Shown one piece after another: positions 45,086 to 57,439 of a DNA stretch of 64,000 nucleotides. The first letter of the stretch is position 1. Every line of letters begins with the position of its first letter. Under the pieces are notes generated by a model. It had not been told where the DNA came from, searched no databases, and worked only from the letters and a program-made list of their open reading frames with translations. The stretch is from Cinnamomum chago (taxonomy: Eukaryota > Streptophyta > Magnoliopsida > Laurales > Lauraceae): contig CP142459.1 of assembly GCA_038049695.1 (NCBI GenBank), forward strand, positions 64,224,001 through 64,288,000, written 5' to 3'. A program made the translations under genes and the position numbers.

Positions 45086-47250
45086 ATCCTAGGAGTTGCC
45101 TTTTCTAAAAGTAATATCAAAAAAAAAAAAAAAATTATGAGGTCAACATTCTTCTCAAGCAACCGTTAAAGTGGCTAGAAAATCTCATGGATTTGAAGCT
45201 TGCTCATTCATTTGGCACAGAAAAAAAAAAAGGTGCTTAAGAAGACTGAAGGAGCAAAAGATGGAAGTTGGAATCCAAATTCAACGAGTTTCCAGAACAT
45301 CTTGTTACTGTATAATTATGGGTACATTTTGGAGGAAAAGGAGAACATATAAGATATTAAAACTTGCTATTGATAAATAGTGAAGAGATTTTAAATCATA
45401 GCCTAGACAGAAGCAGGCCACTCACAAGTAACTTCACCTTCTATAACTAAAAAATGTCAAAAGATACAGGAACTCAGTCAAAAACTAAAAAGCCCACCTT
45501 ATGCAGTAGTCCTCTCTCTCTTTTCCTCATTTTTCTTTCCTTTTTCCCCATTATTTTGGCAGAATTGAAATCCCCATTCTAGAGAAACAATACATCAACC
45601 AAAGCTAACACACAACCAAACATTTTGACAACTAATGTCATCATAAAGGGGGTTAATCCAATAAGAAGAAACACAGAAGAGGGCAGCAGAACTCATAGAA
45701 TTCCATATACCATTACTAGTAATTATCCATAACATAAAGAAGATCATCCCAAATTCAAGAACCCCGATCACTTCTTTTCTCTTTTTTTTTTCTCTCAGAA
45801 TCCAAATCTCAAACTTACCTGCTCAAGAAACAAGACCCCAAAACAGAGATAACAACTCATATCCAATGATTTTTTTTCTTAGTGAAAGAAAAACATTGCA
45901 GTTAACAGATTCAACAGATCATGAAGAAGCAAAATCAAATAATTTATACCCAAAAGAAGTCAAAATTCATATCCATACCAATTTCCCATTTTCTCTCTCT
46001 TCAAATAACTAAACCCAACACCTAATCCAAATTAGACATCAACTGACATGGTTCCTCTCACCTTTTTTCGAGTATTAGAAGCTCACCCAGTCCTTGAAAA
46101 CCTCCTCCGATCTCTGTAGAAATACTTCAAGAGTCAGAGCACGAGAAAGGAAAGAAAGTAGGCCGAGTCACGCAAAAGCCATGAAGAGAACAGTTCTTCT
46201 TTTCTATTTCTAACACCCCCCACCAAAGTCGGGTTCCTTTGACTTATGGCAATCAAAAAGGTTAAAACAACTTGGAAACTGACACTCAATTTAAAACTAC
46301 AGAATACAAACGTCTGAAAACAAAACTGCCAATCGCCAACGTAAAAGTAAAGCTACAAAAAGGTAGCTAGAAGAAAAATAAAGGAAAACATCTAAAAGAA
46401 ACGATTAAAAGGAGCAGAAGAATGCAAACAAAAGCAGTTACAAAGGAAACAAGACAAGAAAGATGAAAAGAGGAAACTTTTTTGTGGATTGCTGTCTAGA
46501 GCTCATTGAATCCTACAGTGAAAGCTGGAAAAGCTTGAAAATGTGTAAAAAAGAGGGAAATTGAGCTTATGTTGAGCGGGAAAAATGTGGAAAATCCTTG
46601 AATCTCAAAACATATGGGAAAAGATCAGCAAAGATTGAAACTTTATCTCATACTCTCATTGAATCCCTTTCAAAACCGCGAATTCTTCGGAAAAAATGGA
46701 ATTCTAAAGCCAAATGCTCTACAGAATTAAAAAAAAAAAGGAAAAATATTGTTTGGCAATCCGATCTGAAAATTCAAAGAAAAATTGAGTAGATGGCCTG
46801 ATTTCTCAAGAGATCACATCGAAAATTCTACAAGACGCTTTAAAGTCAACAGCTTTAATCAAACCTACCCAATCTGAAAACTTAGAATCGAGAAATTCCA
46901 TCGAAATCTTCCTTCAGACTTCAAAGAAGCTACTGATCTGTTGCTGAGTCGATCTGACACTTGATTCAAAGCGTTGAAATGTATAGAATTCGGTTGGACC
47001 GTTGGAGAGATGGATAAACCCTAGAAATGGTGGATTATAGACATCAAATCTCAGAGCATTCTCCAGAATTCCACAGTTCGAGATCGTGATCGAGATCGAG
47101 AGAAACAGAGTCTCTGTTTTCGATTGATGGGTATTTGCTTTGCTGGAGTACAAATTGGAGCCCGAATCGAGGGCTTTTAAAAGGGAGATTTTTGTGTGTC
47201 TGAGTCTCTGGAGTGGGCGAGGAAGAAGAGCGGAAAGCTTTGCGTTAGCA
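45086..47250 (-). other. 5' UTR region and leader intron(s) of the BROX-like gene
   Basis: Just upstream of the ATG a polypyrimidine tract ends in TTACTTTTAG (acceptor; exon start 45104). A strong donor CAG|GTAAGT lies at 45813-45818. This points to a 5' UTR intron of about 0.7 kb. Farther upstream (46.8-47.25 kb) the minus strand is CT-rich like a plant leader. No coding frame extends the protein. Confidence 0.5.
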
Positions 47251-47274
47251 TATTTGAAACAAAAAATGTGCATA

Positions 47275-47283
47275 GATATATAG
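47275..47283 (-). promoter_or_regulatory. TATA box candidate for the BROX-like gene
   Basis: CTATATATC on the minus strand, followed downstream by CT-rich leader-like sequence with a strong splice donor. This is the best promoter candidate for the gene, with transcription starting near 47245. Inferred from position and sequence only. Confidence 0.4.
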
Positions 47284-47520
47284 AAAGGAAGATGGCTCTA
47301 GCGGGAGAAGATAAATTTTAGAGAGGAATTCAAAAGGGTCCGACAGATTTATTACTTACACTGTGCCACTGCCCATAGATGCAGGCAGGCACAAGTGGGC
47401 CCACTTGTCTGTTTACATCTTTACCGTTGAAAAGGTGGGAAAAGGTAGAGACACCTTTTTAGGATTCTAAATAGTTTTTTGCAAAGTTAATCCTACAATA
47501 ATGATGTGATATCGCACCGC

Positions 47521-47745
47521 AATATATATATATATATATTTGCTATGGGTGTCTTTCCAATCCTTTGGTTTGAACAAATCCCTTCGGACCCAAAGGGGAG
47601 CCGGGTAAACACCCATGTGGCCCCAAGATGGTAGCATTAATAGACTCAACATTCGATTCGTGATGAAGGAGGAACCGATGGTCGATACCAATATCTCTAG
47701 TTTCGGAAGAGGGAGGAATCGTGGTCTTGACCACTCGACTAAAAT
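47521..47745 (-). mobile_element. SINE-family copy, partial, inside a palindromic repeat
   Basis: Minus-strand relative of the main SINE: CCTTTGGTTTGAACAAATCCCTTCGGACCC and AAACACCCATGTGGCCCC correspond to the family body; the tail side is an (AT)n run at 47521-47540. The 5' (box A/B) part is diverged. GATATCGCAC motifs lie on both sides (47505-47517 and 47762-47775), so it seems to have landed inside that repeat. Confidence 0.55.
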
Positions 47746-47799
47746 ATTGCACAGGTGACAGTGCGATATCACACGACCCTAGAATATTACAGGTGTAAG

Positions 47800-49075
47800 A
47801 ATAGTTGTACAAGTGAGTTCAAATCCCTGAGATAGTGTTTCATTCAATTCACATTCGCCGAGTGTAAAAAATCTTTTCCTATGTTTGTTTTCATTCCAAG
47901 AAAGTAACTGAGAGGGTGCATTAGTTAGTATAAAATTTTACTTAGTTGGTGAATGTGGATTGGATGATAATAGAATTAAGGGATCTAGACTTTGTACAAT
48001 TAATGTCTCTACTTTTTTTTTTTCAATTAACCACTTCTCTTCATATTTGGAATCCATTCAGTTTTGCCAACTTTTTACCACACAATGACGGCTTGTATCC
48101 TCATATGAAAGGCAGCTTTTGTCATGATTCAGGTACAAAATTGTTTGCATAAGATTTGCTTGCATATATGTATATGTTTATGTGCTCGAATGCCTTTGTT
48201 TTATATTATGGAGATTTCTTCGAAACCACGCAGGGAAAAAAAGATGTCACATGCTGCGTAAGGATGGTCCCCCCCTTGCAAGACTATGAGTCATATTATT
48301 CATATTTTAGGAGTATGTTTAATGTGAGAAAATCAAAGTTTCTAGTAAGACATTGGAAAGATCAAGTAGTTGAAGTAGAGTAATAGGCGCACGAGTTACC
48401 TGGATCAGTGGATCCTAATGCATATAGTGTTTGTAGGGTACGAGTAGCAGTTTATCTCATGCAAGTGATTGATTGAAGTTTGTGAATCACTTGGCCTATT
48501 TGTTTGTATGAAGTTGATAAGAATTCATGGTCTTCGTCAAAGGATTATTAAAGATGTAAGTAGGAATAATATGGGAAAGATATACATTATAAAATGATAG
48601 ATAAAGGCATCTAGGTAGACAAGACATTAACTTTTCAGGGATTTGAATTATTAGAATGATGGTAGGGTTTTCACTTTTCAACTTCCCTCATTTTGATTTT
48701 CACTCAAAAGGGACGTTATTTGATGGTTCTTACTGGATAGTCATCTTCAATTCCTCATTTTTAACGACTTCCAAAAACACAATTCTAGGAATTCAATTAT
48801 ATGAAACAAAGAGACCCTTAGTATTAGATATAACCATTCCTTTTAATTTACAATGAAAGAAAGTTTTCAACTTTAGACCCAAGCCCCGAATGATGAACAG
48901 ATTAGAATCCTACTCTATTTCTGATCTAGATATAAGAATATGACAGCTCGAGTTGAAGATTCTAACCTATTGATAAATTAAACGCTAAACAAAAATCATG
49001 TAAATTGTTGCATCTAGACCATTGTAACCAAGATCACCAATTAGGGTGCTATTTAAGGATTTAGGTTTTTATTTT
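47800..49075. other. Intergenic, no gene seen
   Basis: AT-rich DNA with short unrelated open frames (47946-48152, 48156-48383). No motif, repeat or RNA gene recognised. Confidence 0.45.
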
Positions 49076-49240
49076 ATTTTATTTTATTTTATAACGGAGG
49101 GGGTTCCAACCCTTTGGGCCAGAATAATCTCTACTGGTCCAGAGGAAGCGGGATACATCCCTTGTAGCCCAGTTTGATAGTGTAGGTTCGAGCCCTCAAC
49201 TTTCGAGTACAAACCGTAGTATTTAGGCCAACTGAGACAA
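49076..49240 (-). mobile_element. tRNA-derived SINE, copy 4
   Basis: Minus-strand copy: tail region TTTTATTTTATTTTATAA, then GGGTTCCAACCCTTTGGGCC, CTACTGGTCC, and the B-box region seen as GTAGGTTCGAGCCC. The A-box end (GGCCAACTGAGAC) follows near 49228. Confidence 0.7.
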
Positions 49241-49786
49241 ACTGCTCTAACCCTCAACCTCTGGGTGCAAACCAGCTCTAACACACAGTAACTCTCTGTA
49301 ACTTCCACTAAGACACAAAAGTGTACCACTCCTTAGACTGAGCTCTATACTAGTTTAGTTATCTACCTAAACACAATCATAATTAATGAGATAAGACCAA
49401 AGAAGAAGAAGGAGACGAGAAGATAATGATGATGACGATGCAAACACATCCATAAAAGGTACAGAGGGAATTTTTTTTCTTTGGTTTTGAATGAATTTAT
49501 CGCTGTCTTAACACGAAAGCCAGCTTTTAAAGGCTAATGATCTTCTCTGAATATAAAAGAAACAACTCTATAAATAATTGAAGAAAAAGTCAGATCCCAA
49601 CCAGTATTTTATTTTATTTTATTTATTCAAAGGAGAGGCAACATTCAAGCAAAAGAAGGAAAAAAAAAAAGGCAACATCAACTTCCAAGGCTGAATTATT
49701 TTACTTAATGAGGCATAATTAATCTAATGTAAGCCTGCACACATCAAACCTCTGTAGTGTTTCATCCACCATGCACACATTGAAAC

Positions 49787-50161
49787 TAGGGATGTAAATG
49801 GGTCTCCGACTCTCTGATTACTCAAAGATTTCGACTCGTTAAAAACCAGATATAGGTCCTTATTTAGGCTCGATAAGTAAATTGATCCATATCTGGTTCC
49901 ACCTTGGTTCAGACCCGTGGACCCGAGATCCCGCATGTTACTTCAATTTTCAAAAATTTCTCTTAAAAATAATGTCTTTTTAATATAATATTCTATCTAG
50001 ACTTGGACCTGGATCCGGACTCGTCTCATATATGGTTCTGGTTTTGGTTCCGGAGCCAAGAAACCGGTTCCGGATTTGGATTCGGTTCCACCTTTTCCTT
50101 AACGGTTTAGGTTTCAGGTCCGCCATGGATCCGAACCGGAATTTACCTGTTTACAACCCTA
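49787..50161. mobile_element. MITE with TAGGG(A/T)TGTAAA ends, copy 1
   Basis: It starts TAGGGATGTAAATGGGT and ends with the inverted ACCTGTTTACAACCCTA. The body is rich in GGTTCCGG and GGATCCG units. A second copy of similar length lies at 54671-55050. The ends look hAT-like, but I could not confirm an 8-bp target duplication. Confidence 0.65.
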
Positions 50162-50199
50162 CATGAAATGGTGATGATCATCCATCCGATGAACACTAC

Positions 50200-52200
50200 T
50201 TTCATGATGCATTTCATCCACAGTAAGACCTGCAAATTGGACAGTCTGGATTAGCATACTTGTACACCATGATGCTGTGGATGAGCTGTGTGGAAGACAA
50301 GAACCAGAGTCCTCCTTGATAAGCTTTGAGACAAATGCTAAGGGTTATGTGTTTGAATATTGGTTAGGTTATTAAGGTTTAGATCCGTTGAACATTAACT
50401 AGGAGAGAATGATAAGTTAGCAGGTGCACAGTCATACAGGGGTTATATTAAGAAGAAAACAATGTAACGTGGTACTTTCATTGTATTTAATTTATCAGCA
50501 TTTGTCTGGCACGCTCTGTACATAAGAAAATGTTCTTTATATGGTACAAGGAGAATTTGCAAGAGAACCCAAAATGTACGTTTACAGGGCATGTCCTGGA
50601 GAAGAAACTGCCAAATTCATTTATAAAGTAGCCCAAATGGTTCCCTTTAAGTGCTCTTGTGACCTCCACCTCATCATCCTCATAATAATAATAATAATAA
50701 TAATAATGAAATAGAAAATAATGATAGCTTAATTACGTTCACCTGTACGCCTAGTTTGCTAAATACGTATTATAGAGAAGTTATTAGGATTTCAATAGAG
50801 CAAGATTGTGTAGTGGGTTTTTTGGGAAATCATGGGGATTAATTCTTTGTTGTTTGGTGCAACATCTTTCTGTGGGCAGAGAATGGCCACATTTTTAACT
50901 GAATATTTTGCTGCTTGTGGTGTAGCAAAAAAATTGAGATTGACATGACTCACAATGAGTTGCACACACAATCAAGTAATCAAAAACATTAGGAGACAAA
51001 ATTGCTCATGGGAGGTCAAAGGGGATTTCAACAAGTGCAAGATCCCCCTCTTACACAAACTTGCCATTGGTGTGAACATTGAAGCGATCTAACATAAGAC
51101 CTAATAGGTTATTTCAATTGGTGACTAAAGTGTCAATTCACTTATCTCAATTGTAGCTTAGTTTGTTAGGTACATATTCATACATAGGCAATACTTCATT
51201 TCACTATAATCACGATGACATTCACCATGAAGAACAATAACATGAAAGTAGCTATTGAGTTAAACCCTTGTTTTGAAATGATCTAAAATCATGGTTGAAA
51301 GATATGTTCTTTTTCTTTACAAGTTATATAAACTCAAGCACCTCCACACACAACATCATGTCTCTAACCATCTGTGCATGTGACAGAGGGTAGATTTCAT
51401 GAAAAATCCTGTAATACAATTCTTTTGAAATTCTACAAACAATGCCCCCTCTGCCAAAAAAAGAGGAAAGGGAAAAAAAACATGGGCCTCATTTTACTAG
51501 ACATTGAAAAGGTCACACTGTAATCAGCATGAGGTCACTTCTCTTACATAAATATTGCTTTAAAAACCTCCCTTCTATGTGCTTTTGTTGTTGTCATAAA
51601 ATTTGTCTGCAAGGCCTTCCTGTGGTGTGGATGGCCATAACCAAAACCTACAAGGATTAGATGATCCTAGCCACTCAAAAGATGACTTTTTTAAATACAG
51701 CCCAAAATAAGAAAAGCTGTGTGAATCATCAGCTAACAACTAGTGACCCACAGCCTCTAATCAGGTGGATCTATTGACTGCAGGCCATTGAAACAGGAAT
51801 CATTTAATATCACCCCTTACTACTTTTTTTCCTTTCACTTGATTAGTCTTCACCCCCCACAGTTTTAAATTTTAGTTACTAGAATGCACTGGATGAGTGT
51901 GTTTTTGTAGTTAGTTAATCATAATATGTCTTAATCTGAAAATGACATTTAATTAAGTCTTAACGGATAATCACAAGATCCAATGAAATTTGAACATCTT
52001 GACCCCTGTAGGATGTGCAAGCAAAACTATTTTATTTTCTTGAACCCCCGCGACGATATATAAAATTCAGGTGTTTTTTTTATAAAAAAAAGGTTAATTT
52101 TGAAATTAATGTTTCTTTAATTTTGATTTTGTCTAATGTCATGAGAGGGGATCAGGCAGCATAGGCACTGGCATGTTTTGGAGACCATATAAGAGCCTGC
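50200..52200. other. Intergenic, no gene seen
   Basis: About 2 kb of AT-rich DNA with an (ATA)n run at 50682-50708. No open frame of note and no recognised repeat. Confidence 0.45.
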
Positions 52201-52227
52201 TGTAATTGTAGCCCATGGGTGGAAACT

Positions 52228-53383
52228 TTTTTTTTTGCTAAAGGGTAAATTATATTGAAAAGAAGGGGGAAAGGGAGGAAAAAGAATACAAAGCCTCAGA
52301 AGAGACCACCAAAATACAAGGGCCGAAGTAGAAGAGGAAAACAAAAAACTCCTAAGAGAAAAGAAAGAGAAAAGAAAGCTCCAGCAACTCAGCTTGAGAG
52401 ATCTCAGAACTGAGGAGCTGGCTCAAAAGGAGAGGCCTACGGAGATACGGAGAGAAGCAGAACACTCCTGCCTACCAGCTAGACAGCTCAAAACCTGCGA
52501 TCTGAGGAAACTCTCAAAGAAGTAGCCATAGCAGTCAGGTGAGGGCTGACAAATGGAGAATTCATATGCTTGAGAGAGAAGGAGATAGCTTCGGATAGGT
52601 TGGCCTGGATGAAGTGGAAGGAGGGTCTGCGCTCTTCAAAGATTGCTTCATTCCGAACTTTCCATAGGAAATATAAGACATTGATGAATATAGCTGCCGT
52701 AAGCTTGATTCCATTTGCATCTGAAGAAGAAGAGAAGGACTTCCACAGAGTGGAAGGAGAGAAATTGGTTGGAGGGGGAACCTCTGCTGCTTGGAGCAAC
52801 CAGAACCAAATTGTTTTAGCTACTTCACATTTGAAAAAGAGGTGACCGACTGAATCTTCTTCTGCTCTACAGAGGGTGCATCTAGAGGCAAGGGAAATTC
52901 CTATCCGCTTGAGCCAAGTTTCTGAAGGAAGTCTGTTGTGCATCAGACGCCACCCGAAGCAGTTTACTCTAGGAGGTGAAAGAGAATTCCAAACCAACTT
53001 GGGCCATGGAAGACGAGGACCTCTGTGTCTGATTTTCTGCCAAGCAGAACTTTGAGTTAGCTTCCCATCTGAAGAGTCTTTCCAACTAAGAGAATCACTT
53101 GAACCTGGATTTAAAATTTGATCCTTGAGAAGATGAAGAAGGTGCTGCTGGATGGGAGGTGATAGATGCTCTGGGGGAACCCAAGTCCCTGCTTGAAACA
53201 GAGAAGAGAGACGCTGATCTTTTGGAAATAGGTGGCCTGGGAAGCTCGAAGAGATAGGAACTCTGTCTGACCAGGAATCGTGCCAGGCGTTGATGCTCTG
53301 ACCGTTGCCTAGGGTCCAGGAGCTTCCTTGATGAATAATGAAGGCTGATCTTCGAATTTTTTTCCAGATACTAGAGCCATAAA
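52228..53383 (-). mobile_element. Young 5'-truncated L1 LINE
   Basis: The insertion is bracketed by an identical 16-bp duplication, CCCATGGGTGGAAACT (52212-52227 and 53384-53399). Its poly-A tail appears as a T run at 52228-52236. Most of the interior is one uninterrupted minus-strand frame down to 52488. It encodes the linker and zinc-binding end of an L1 reverse transcriptase protein: SSWTLGNGQSINAWHDSW, LVWNSLSPPRVNCFGWRLMH, RIGISLASRCTLCRAEEDSVGHLFFKCEVA (given in pieces), then FLWKVRNEAIFEER. It lacks the endonuclease and the catalytic reverse transcriptase core, so it is immobile. Exact target duplication and open frame mark it as recent. Confidence 0.93.
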
Positions 53384-53399
53384 CCCATGGGTGGAAACT

Positions 53400-54042
53400 G
53401 ATGGAGTGCAATTTTAATCCTATCAATCCAATAACCTTAGGCTAGCGTGTGGTTTTTGGATTTTGACATTTTGAATTTTATTCAATCCCCAGATGTGTTG
53501 ACACTAGTCTAATCTCACTTTTTCATTTATTCTAGTTGGGCTTGCTATTAGACGTACAGATCATGTGTAATTAAGTTACAACTTGAAATTAAATTTAGTT
53601 TTAGAGTGTTAGTTATGTGGTTTACACATGACCAATCTAAGCCCAAAATGGAATGAAGTTAGCCAACCATGATCAGTCTAATTGAATTCGTAGTCATCTT
53701 TGGATTCACTGTCATTACGATGGAAGCTTTTATCTATTTATTTGTCTGAACGGGTTCCTATATTCACCATTAGTAGAAATTCTAAAACCTTGTTTTTTTG
53801 TATAAATGACAGAAAATGAAGTGTCTGAATATCAAAAAATGATCATCAACTAATCTCTCATTTTCGTGCAAATTGAATAATAGGAAAATAAAAAACCAAC
53901 TGCACAAAAACAACTTAAGATCAATCCTTGGTGGTAGCTATGTTGGTTAGGTACTCAAAGTAGTGTGAGTGTGAGTATTTACTAAAGCACATAAAAAGTA
54001 TAAAAATAAAATACTTGGACATCACTCTGGTCTTCCAAATCC
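53400..54042. other. Intergenic, no gene seen
   Basis: AT-rich, no open frame or repeat recognised. Confidence 0.4.
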
Positions 54043-54583
54043 GGGCATGTTTGTGTAACACTTTTCTGTGGAAAACCACGGAAAAGTTTATAGTTTTCAA
54101 CGGAAAACCCATTTTTCCGGCGTTTGGTGCGGACCAATTCCGCGGAAATGTTTTCCTGCCTCGTCAGCATTTTCCTTGATAATTGTGGAAATGGGTTTCC
54201 CATGGGGGGGTATGGGAAATGGTTTTCCTCGAAAAACTTCTCCCTCTTTTCCTCACTCTTGTCCATTTCAACCCAAAAACCCTATAACTCTTTCATTTTT
54301 TATTTCTTTATATAAATTATTATTTAATGTTAAATAAATAATATACATGTTATGTTATTTTCTTCAAAAAATTATATCAACAAATAAGAAATTTTGATTT
54401 TCTATAAGGAATCCACAACCGCACTAAATGACATCTGCACCAATTCAATGAGGAAACTCTTTTTGTACCAAACATGAATTTCTAAATTCTACGGAAATCC
54501 TTTCCGAGGTTTTCATTTCTATGGAATTTGCTGACGTGGCAATTTCCTCTTTCCGCGGAAAGGGTGTGTACACAAACGTGCCC
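54043..54583. mobile_element. MITE with GTTTGTGTA-type ends
   Basis: The left end GGGCATGTTTGTGTAACAC pairs with the reversed right end GGGCACGTTTGTGTACACAC. Inner parts also mirror each other (TTTCTGTGGAAAACC, TTTCCGCGGAAAG). The centre is AT-rich and non-coding. Similar ends seem present around 9764-10340 in peptidase intron 1. Confidence 0.65.
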
Positions 54584-54670
54584 TAAAAAAGTCAAAGTCC
54601 CCTCTACATTGATATTGCATCATCTTTCATCGGTTCATCATCGCCAATTTTAATAATCCTTACGTGGGGC

Positions 54671-55050
54671 TATGGATGTAAATGTGTTTTCGATTATCTG
54701 ATTACCTGGAAGTACAACCCATTAAAAACCGGGTTTGATTCCTTATTTAGGCCTCAATAAGTAAATAAGTCTAGATCCAATTCCACCTTGGTTCCAACAT
54801 GTAGGCCTAGGATCCGACATATTACCTCAATTTTTTAAAATCCCTCTTAAAAACTAGGTTGTTCTCCATATCATTCTCTACCTAGATCAAAACCCGTCTC
54901 ATACTGGTTCCGGTCCCATCTTCTTTTAACATTTCGGTTCTAGAACTAGAAATCCAGTTCCGAATTGGTTCCGGATCCATCTTCTCATTAAAGATTCCGG
55001 TTCTAGGTCCACCATGGACCGGGATTAGAACCGACCCGTTTACATTCCTA
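54671..55050. mobile_element. MITE with TAGGG(A/T)TGTAAA ends, copy 2
   Basis: Same order of segments as the copy at 49787-50161 (CTTATTTAGGC, AAGTAAAT, TTCCACCTTGGTTC, CATGGA, then CCCGTTTACATTCCTA). The two copies are clearly homologous but well diverged, so both are old. Confidence 0.65.
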
Positions 55051-55099
55051 CGTAGATTATTTTTTCCTTTACATTGTATCCAAACAAACAAAGCCTAGA

Positions 55100-56439
55100 T
55101 TGAACTCAAGAAGAACACTAATGGGGGCTGCGCAATGTTCAATCCTTTGGTATGCCACTCTTTTCATGTGTGTAGACTTCTCTTCTCACGACTTTATGGC
55201 TTTCCTCTTCTTATTTATATGGGCTTTGTTGGGTCCCAGCCTCCCTAGCAGTGGTAACAAAAATAAAAAATAAAAAAATGGCATGGTGATCTTATGTGTT
55301 GGCATGAGTCAACTTGTCAATGAATATCACCTTATAGAAAACTACATTCGAAAGCATGTCAATTCAAGATAAAAGGGCTGATTCAACAGCCTTTCCACAC
55401 TACTTCTATTAAATTTTATAAATAGGGGCACATAATCCTGAATATAGTTGAGTTTGAGAGAGAGAGAGAGAGAGATTGATTCAAGTTATTGTTTATCATG
55501 TAAAGGCAATGCGTCCTACACATCCAGTGATATTAGAATAATCAATAATGTGGAGACCATATCAATAGCCAGCATGTCTACAGTAATCTTGATATGTGTC
55601 ATCTACCCACCCAAAGACTTCGTATTTGAGAACGGTAGAAAGAGAAAACACCGCTGGCTGCTAGGGCCAAAACCAAAATAATACTCAAGTGTGCACACAT
55701 CTATTATTTTCTTACTAGATCCAATTCAGTTTATTCTACACAATCCTACAACATCATGAATTAGATATAAATAATCCGAAGCATTAACTGGACGTGCTTT
55801 CCCAAGGGCTCACAGCTATCTTCTACTTCCTTCAATGTGTGTATTATTGATCAGTCCGGATCCCCCATTTCTCAGAAATAAAGAGATATTGTTTCATTCA
55901 ATCCATATTCGTAACCTAAACACCAATTCAAACTTTTCATTCTAGGAAAGCAATTAAAAATGTGCATTAGTTGACATAAGATTTTATATAGATGACTTCT
56001 TCTTTTTGCTCAATTAACCTATGTGGTCAGAACATAGGAAGTAAAAGGCTCTCACCAGAGTTCTAAACCCATGGGGAGCAGGCGCCTTCTCCACAAGGAT
56101 AGCCCTCTGGTCCCCAAAACCTTTTATTTATTATCTTCTATCACAGTTTCGTTTTTACCTCATGGAACTTATCTTTATAGGGATTCCCCCACTTTATTAG
56201 CAATTGAGTTGGAAGCAAACTAGACTTTGTGAGTCCGTTGGAAAATAATTACATCAAAAGGAGCAAACTCTAGTGCTTAGGACTTCCAAAGTGGGACCCA
56301 TCACTGTATAGTCAAGTGGACCACATGGCCCATTATTGTAACATTCTCAAATATCAATGGTTAGACACCACTGTTGCTTCAAATAACCTAGGATTCTTTA
56401 TGAAGGATGTCCTCAAGCACATGAACTCAAAACATTACT

Positions 56440-56497
<58 letters not shown>

Positions 56498-57090
56498 TCT
56501 GCTCTGTGTGAATCCTCCATGACCAGCTTTCTCTACAGTTGTCAAGCTGCTGTATATGTCCAAAAGCATGCTGGAGAAAAGAACTGGTAAATGAGTTATT
56601 AAAAAGATACAGTTTAAGCACACAAAGCAGATAATATCCTAGTTTTTTGTGTTACTGTGTAGATTGATTAATGTATTATTATATGAAAGATGCCATGAAA
56701 CATTGGAGATCTTAAAAAAGAAAATGGGGCCGGAACCTCTCTATAGCTGTTCACATCGACTCAAGATATTTCTGAGACAACATGTTCTGGCCACACACTT
56801 GGCAGTAGCATATGTTTCCAATACATATATATTGAAACAAAATAATTAAAAATTGCAGTCACGTGCTATTAATTAATCAAATCATGAGAGACTCTCAAGG
56901 TAAATTTGTGGTGTAAATCAGTCCTAAACCTATGGATTGCATAGAGAGCCACCATATGTCATAAGTTAGCAGTCCAAACTGTTAGCTTCATGCCTATCAA
57001 GAAAGGAAAAAAAAATGTTTAACTTGATGATTGTCCAAACAGTTTGACCTCAAGAGCTTTTATTTATTGAGTACTTTTCTATTTCTAAAA
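55100..57090. other. Intergenic, no gene seen
   Basis: Contains a short GA run at 55456-55475 and a (GA)26 microsatellite at 56444-56495. Open frames here (55448-55681, 56649-56849) lack any recognisable domain. Confidence 0.45.
56444..56495. repeat. (GA)26 microsatellite
   Basis: Pure GA dinucleotides, about 52 bases. Confidence 0.97.
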
Positions 57091-57094
57091 TGTT

Positions 57095-57430
57095 ATGTAA
57101 TTAACCCCCAAAGCCCCACGACTGATAGAACGCGACAAATTAAGTCTTATAAACATTTAGGATCGTGACATACCACCACACTTCCGGAGCAGACGTGCGG
57201 TAGGTAGCCCTTTTTCCTTTTAAGACGACTCACACCTGGTCCAGGTAGCCCTCTCCGCGGCGGTTGTCACTCTGGCGGTAGGTAGCCATTTTTGTTTGCT
57301 TTTTTTTAGACGGCTCTCACTCTACTCCAGATAGTCATTTCCATTACTCGAATTAACAAATACGCCAAAAGTCTCATGATTGATGAAACGCGTCAAATTA
57401 AGTCTTACAAGCATTTATGACCGTAATATA
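57095..57430 (-). mobile_element. TRIM-like LTR fossil, small
   Basis: Two direct terminal repeats of about 80 bp (about 57095-57173 and 57345-57430) share AAATTAAGTCTTA(T/C)AA, AACGCG and the GATCCTAAAT / GTCATAAAT block. About 170 bp of non-coding interior (GGTAGGTAGCC repeats) lies between them. The size and layout fit a terminal-repeat retrotransposon in miniature. The LTR is homologous to the one at 41920-42001. Both repeats have drifted, so it is old. Confidence 0.6.
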
Positions 57431-57439
57431 AAACCTTTG

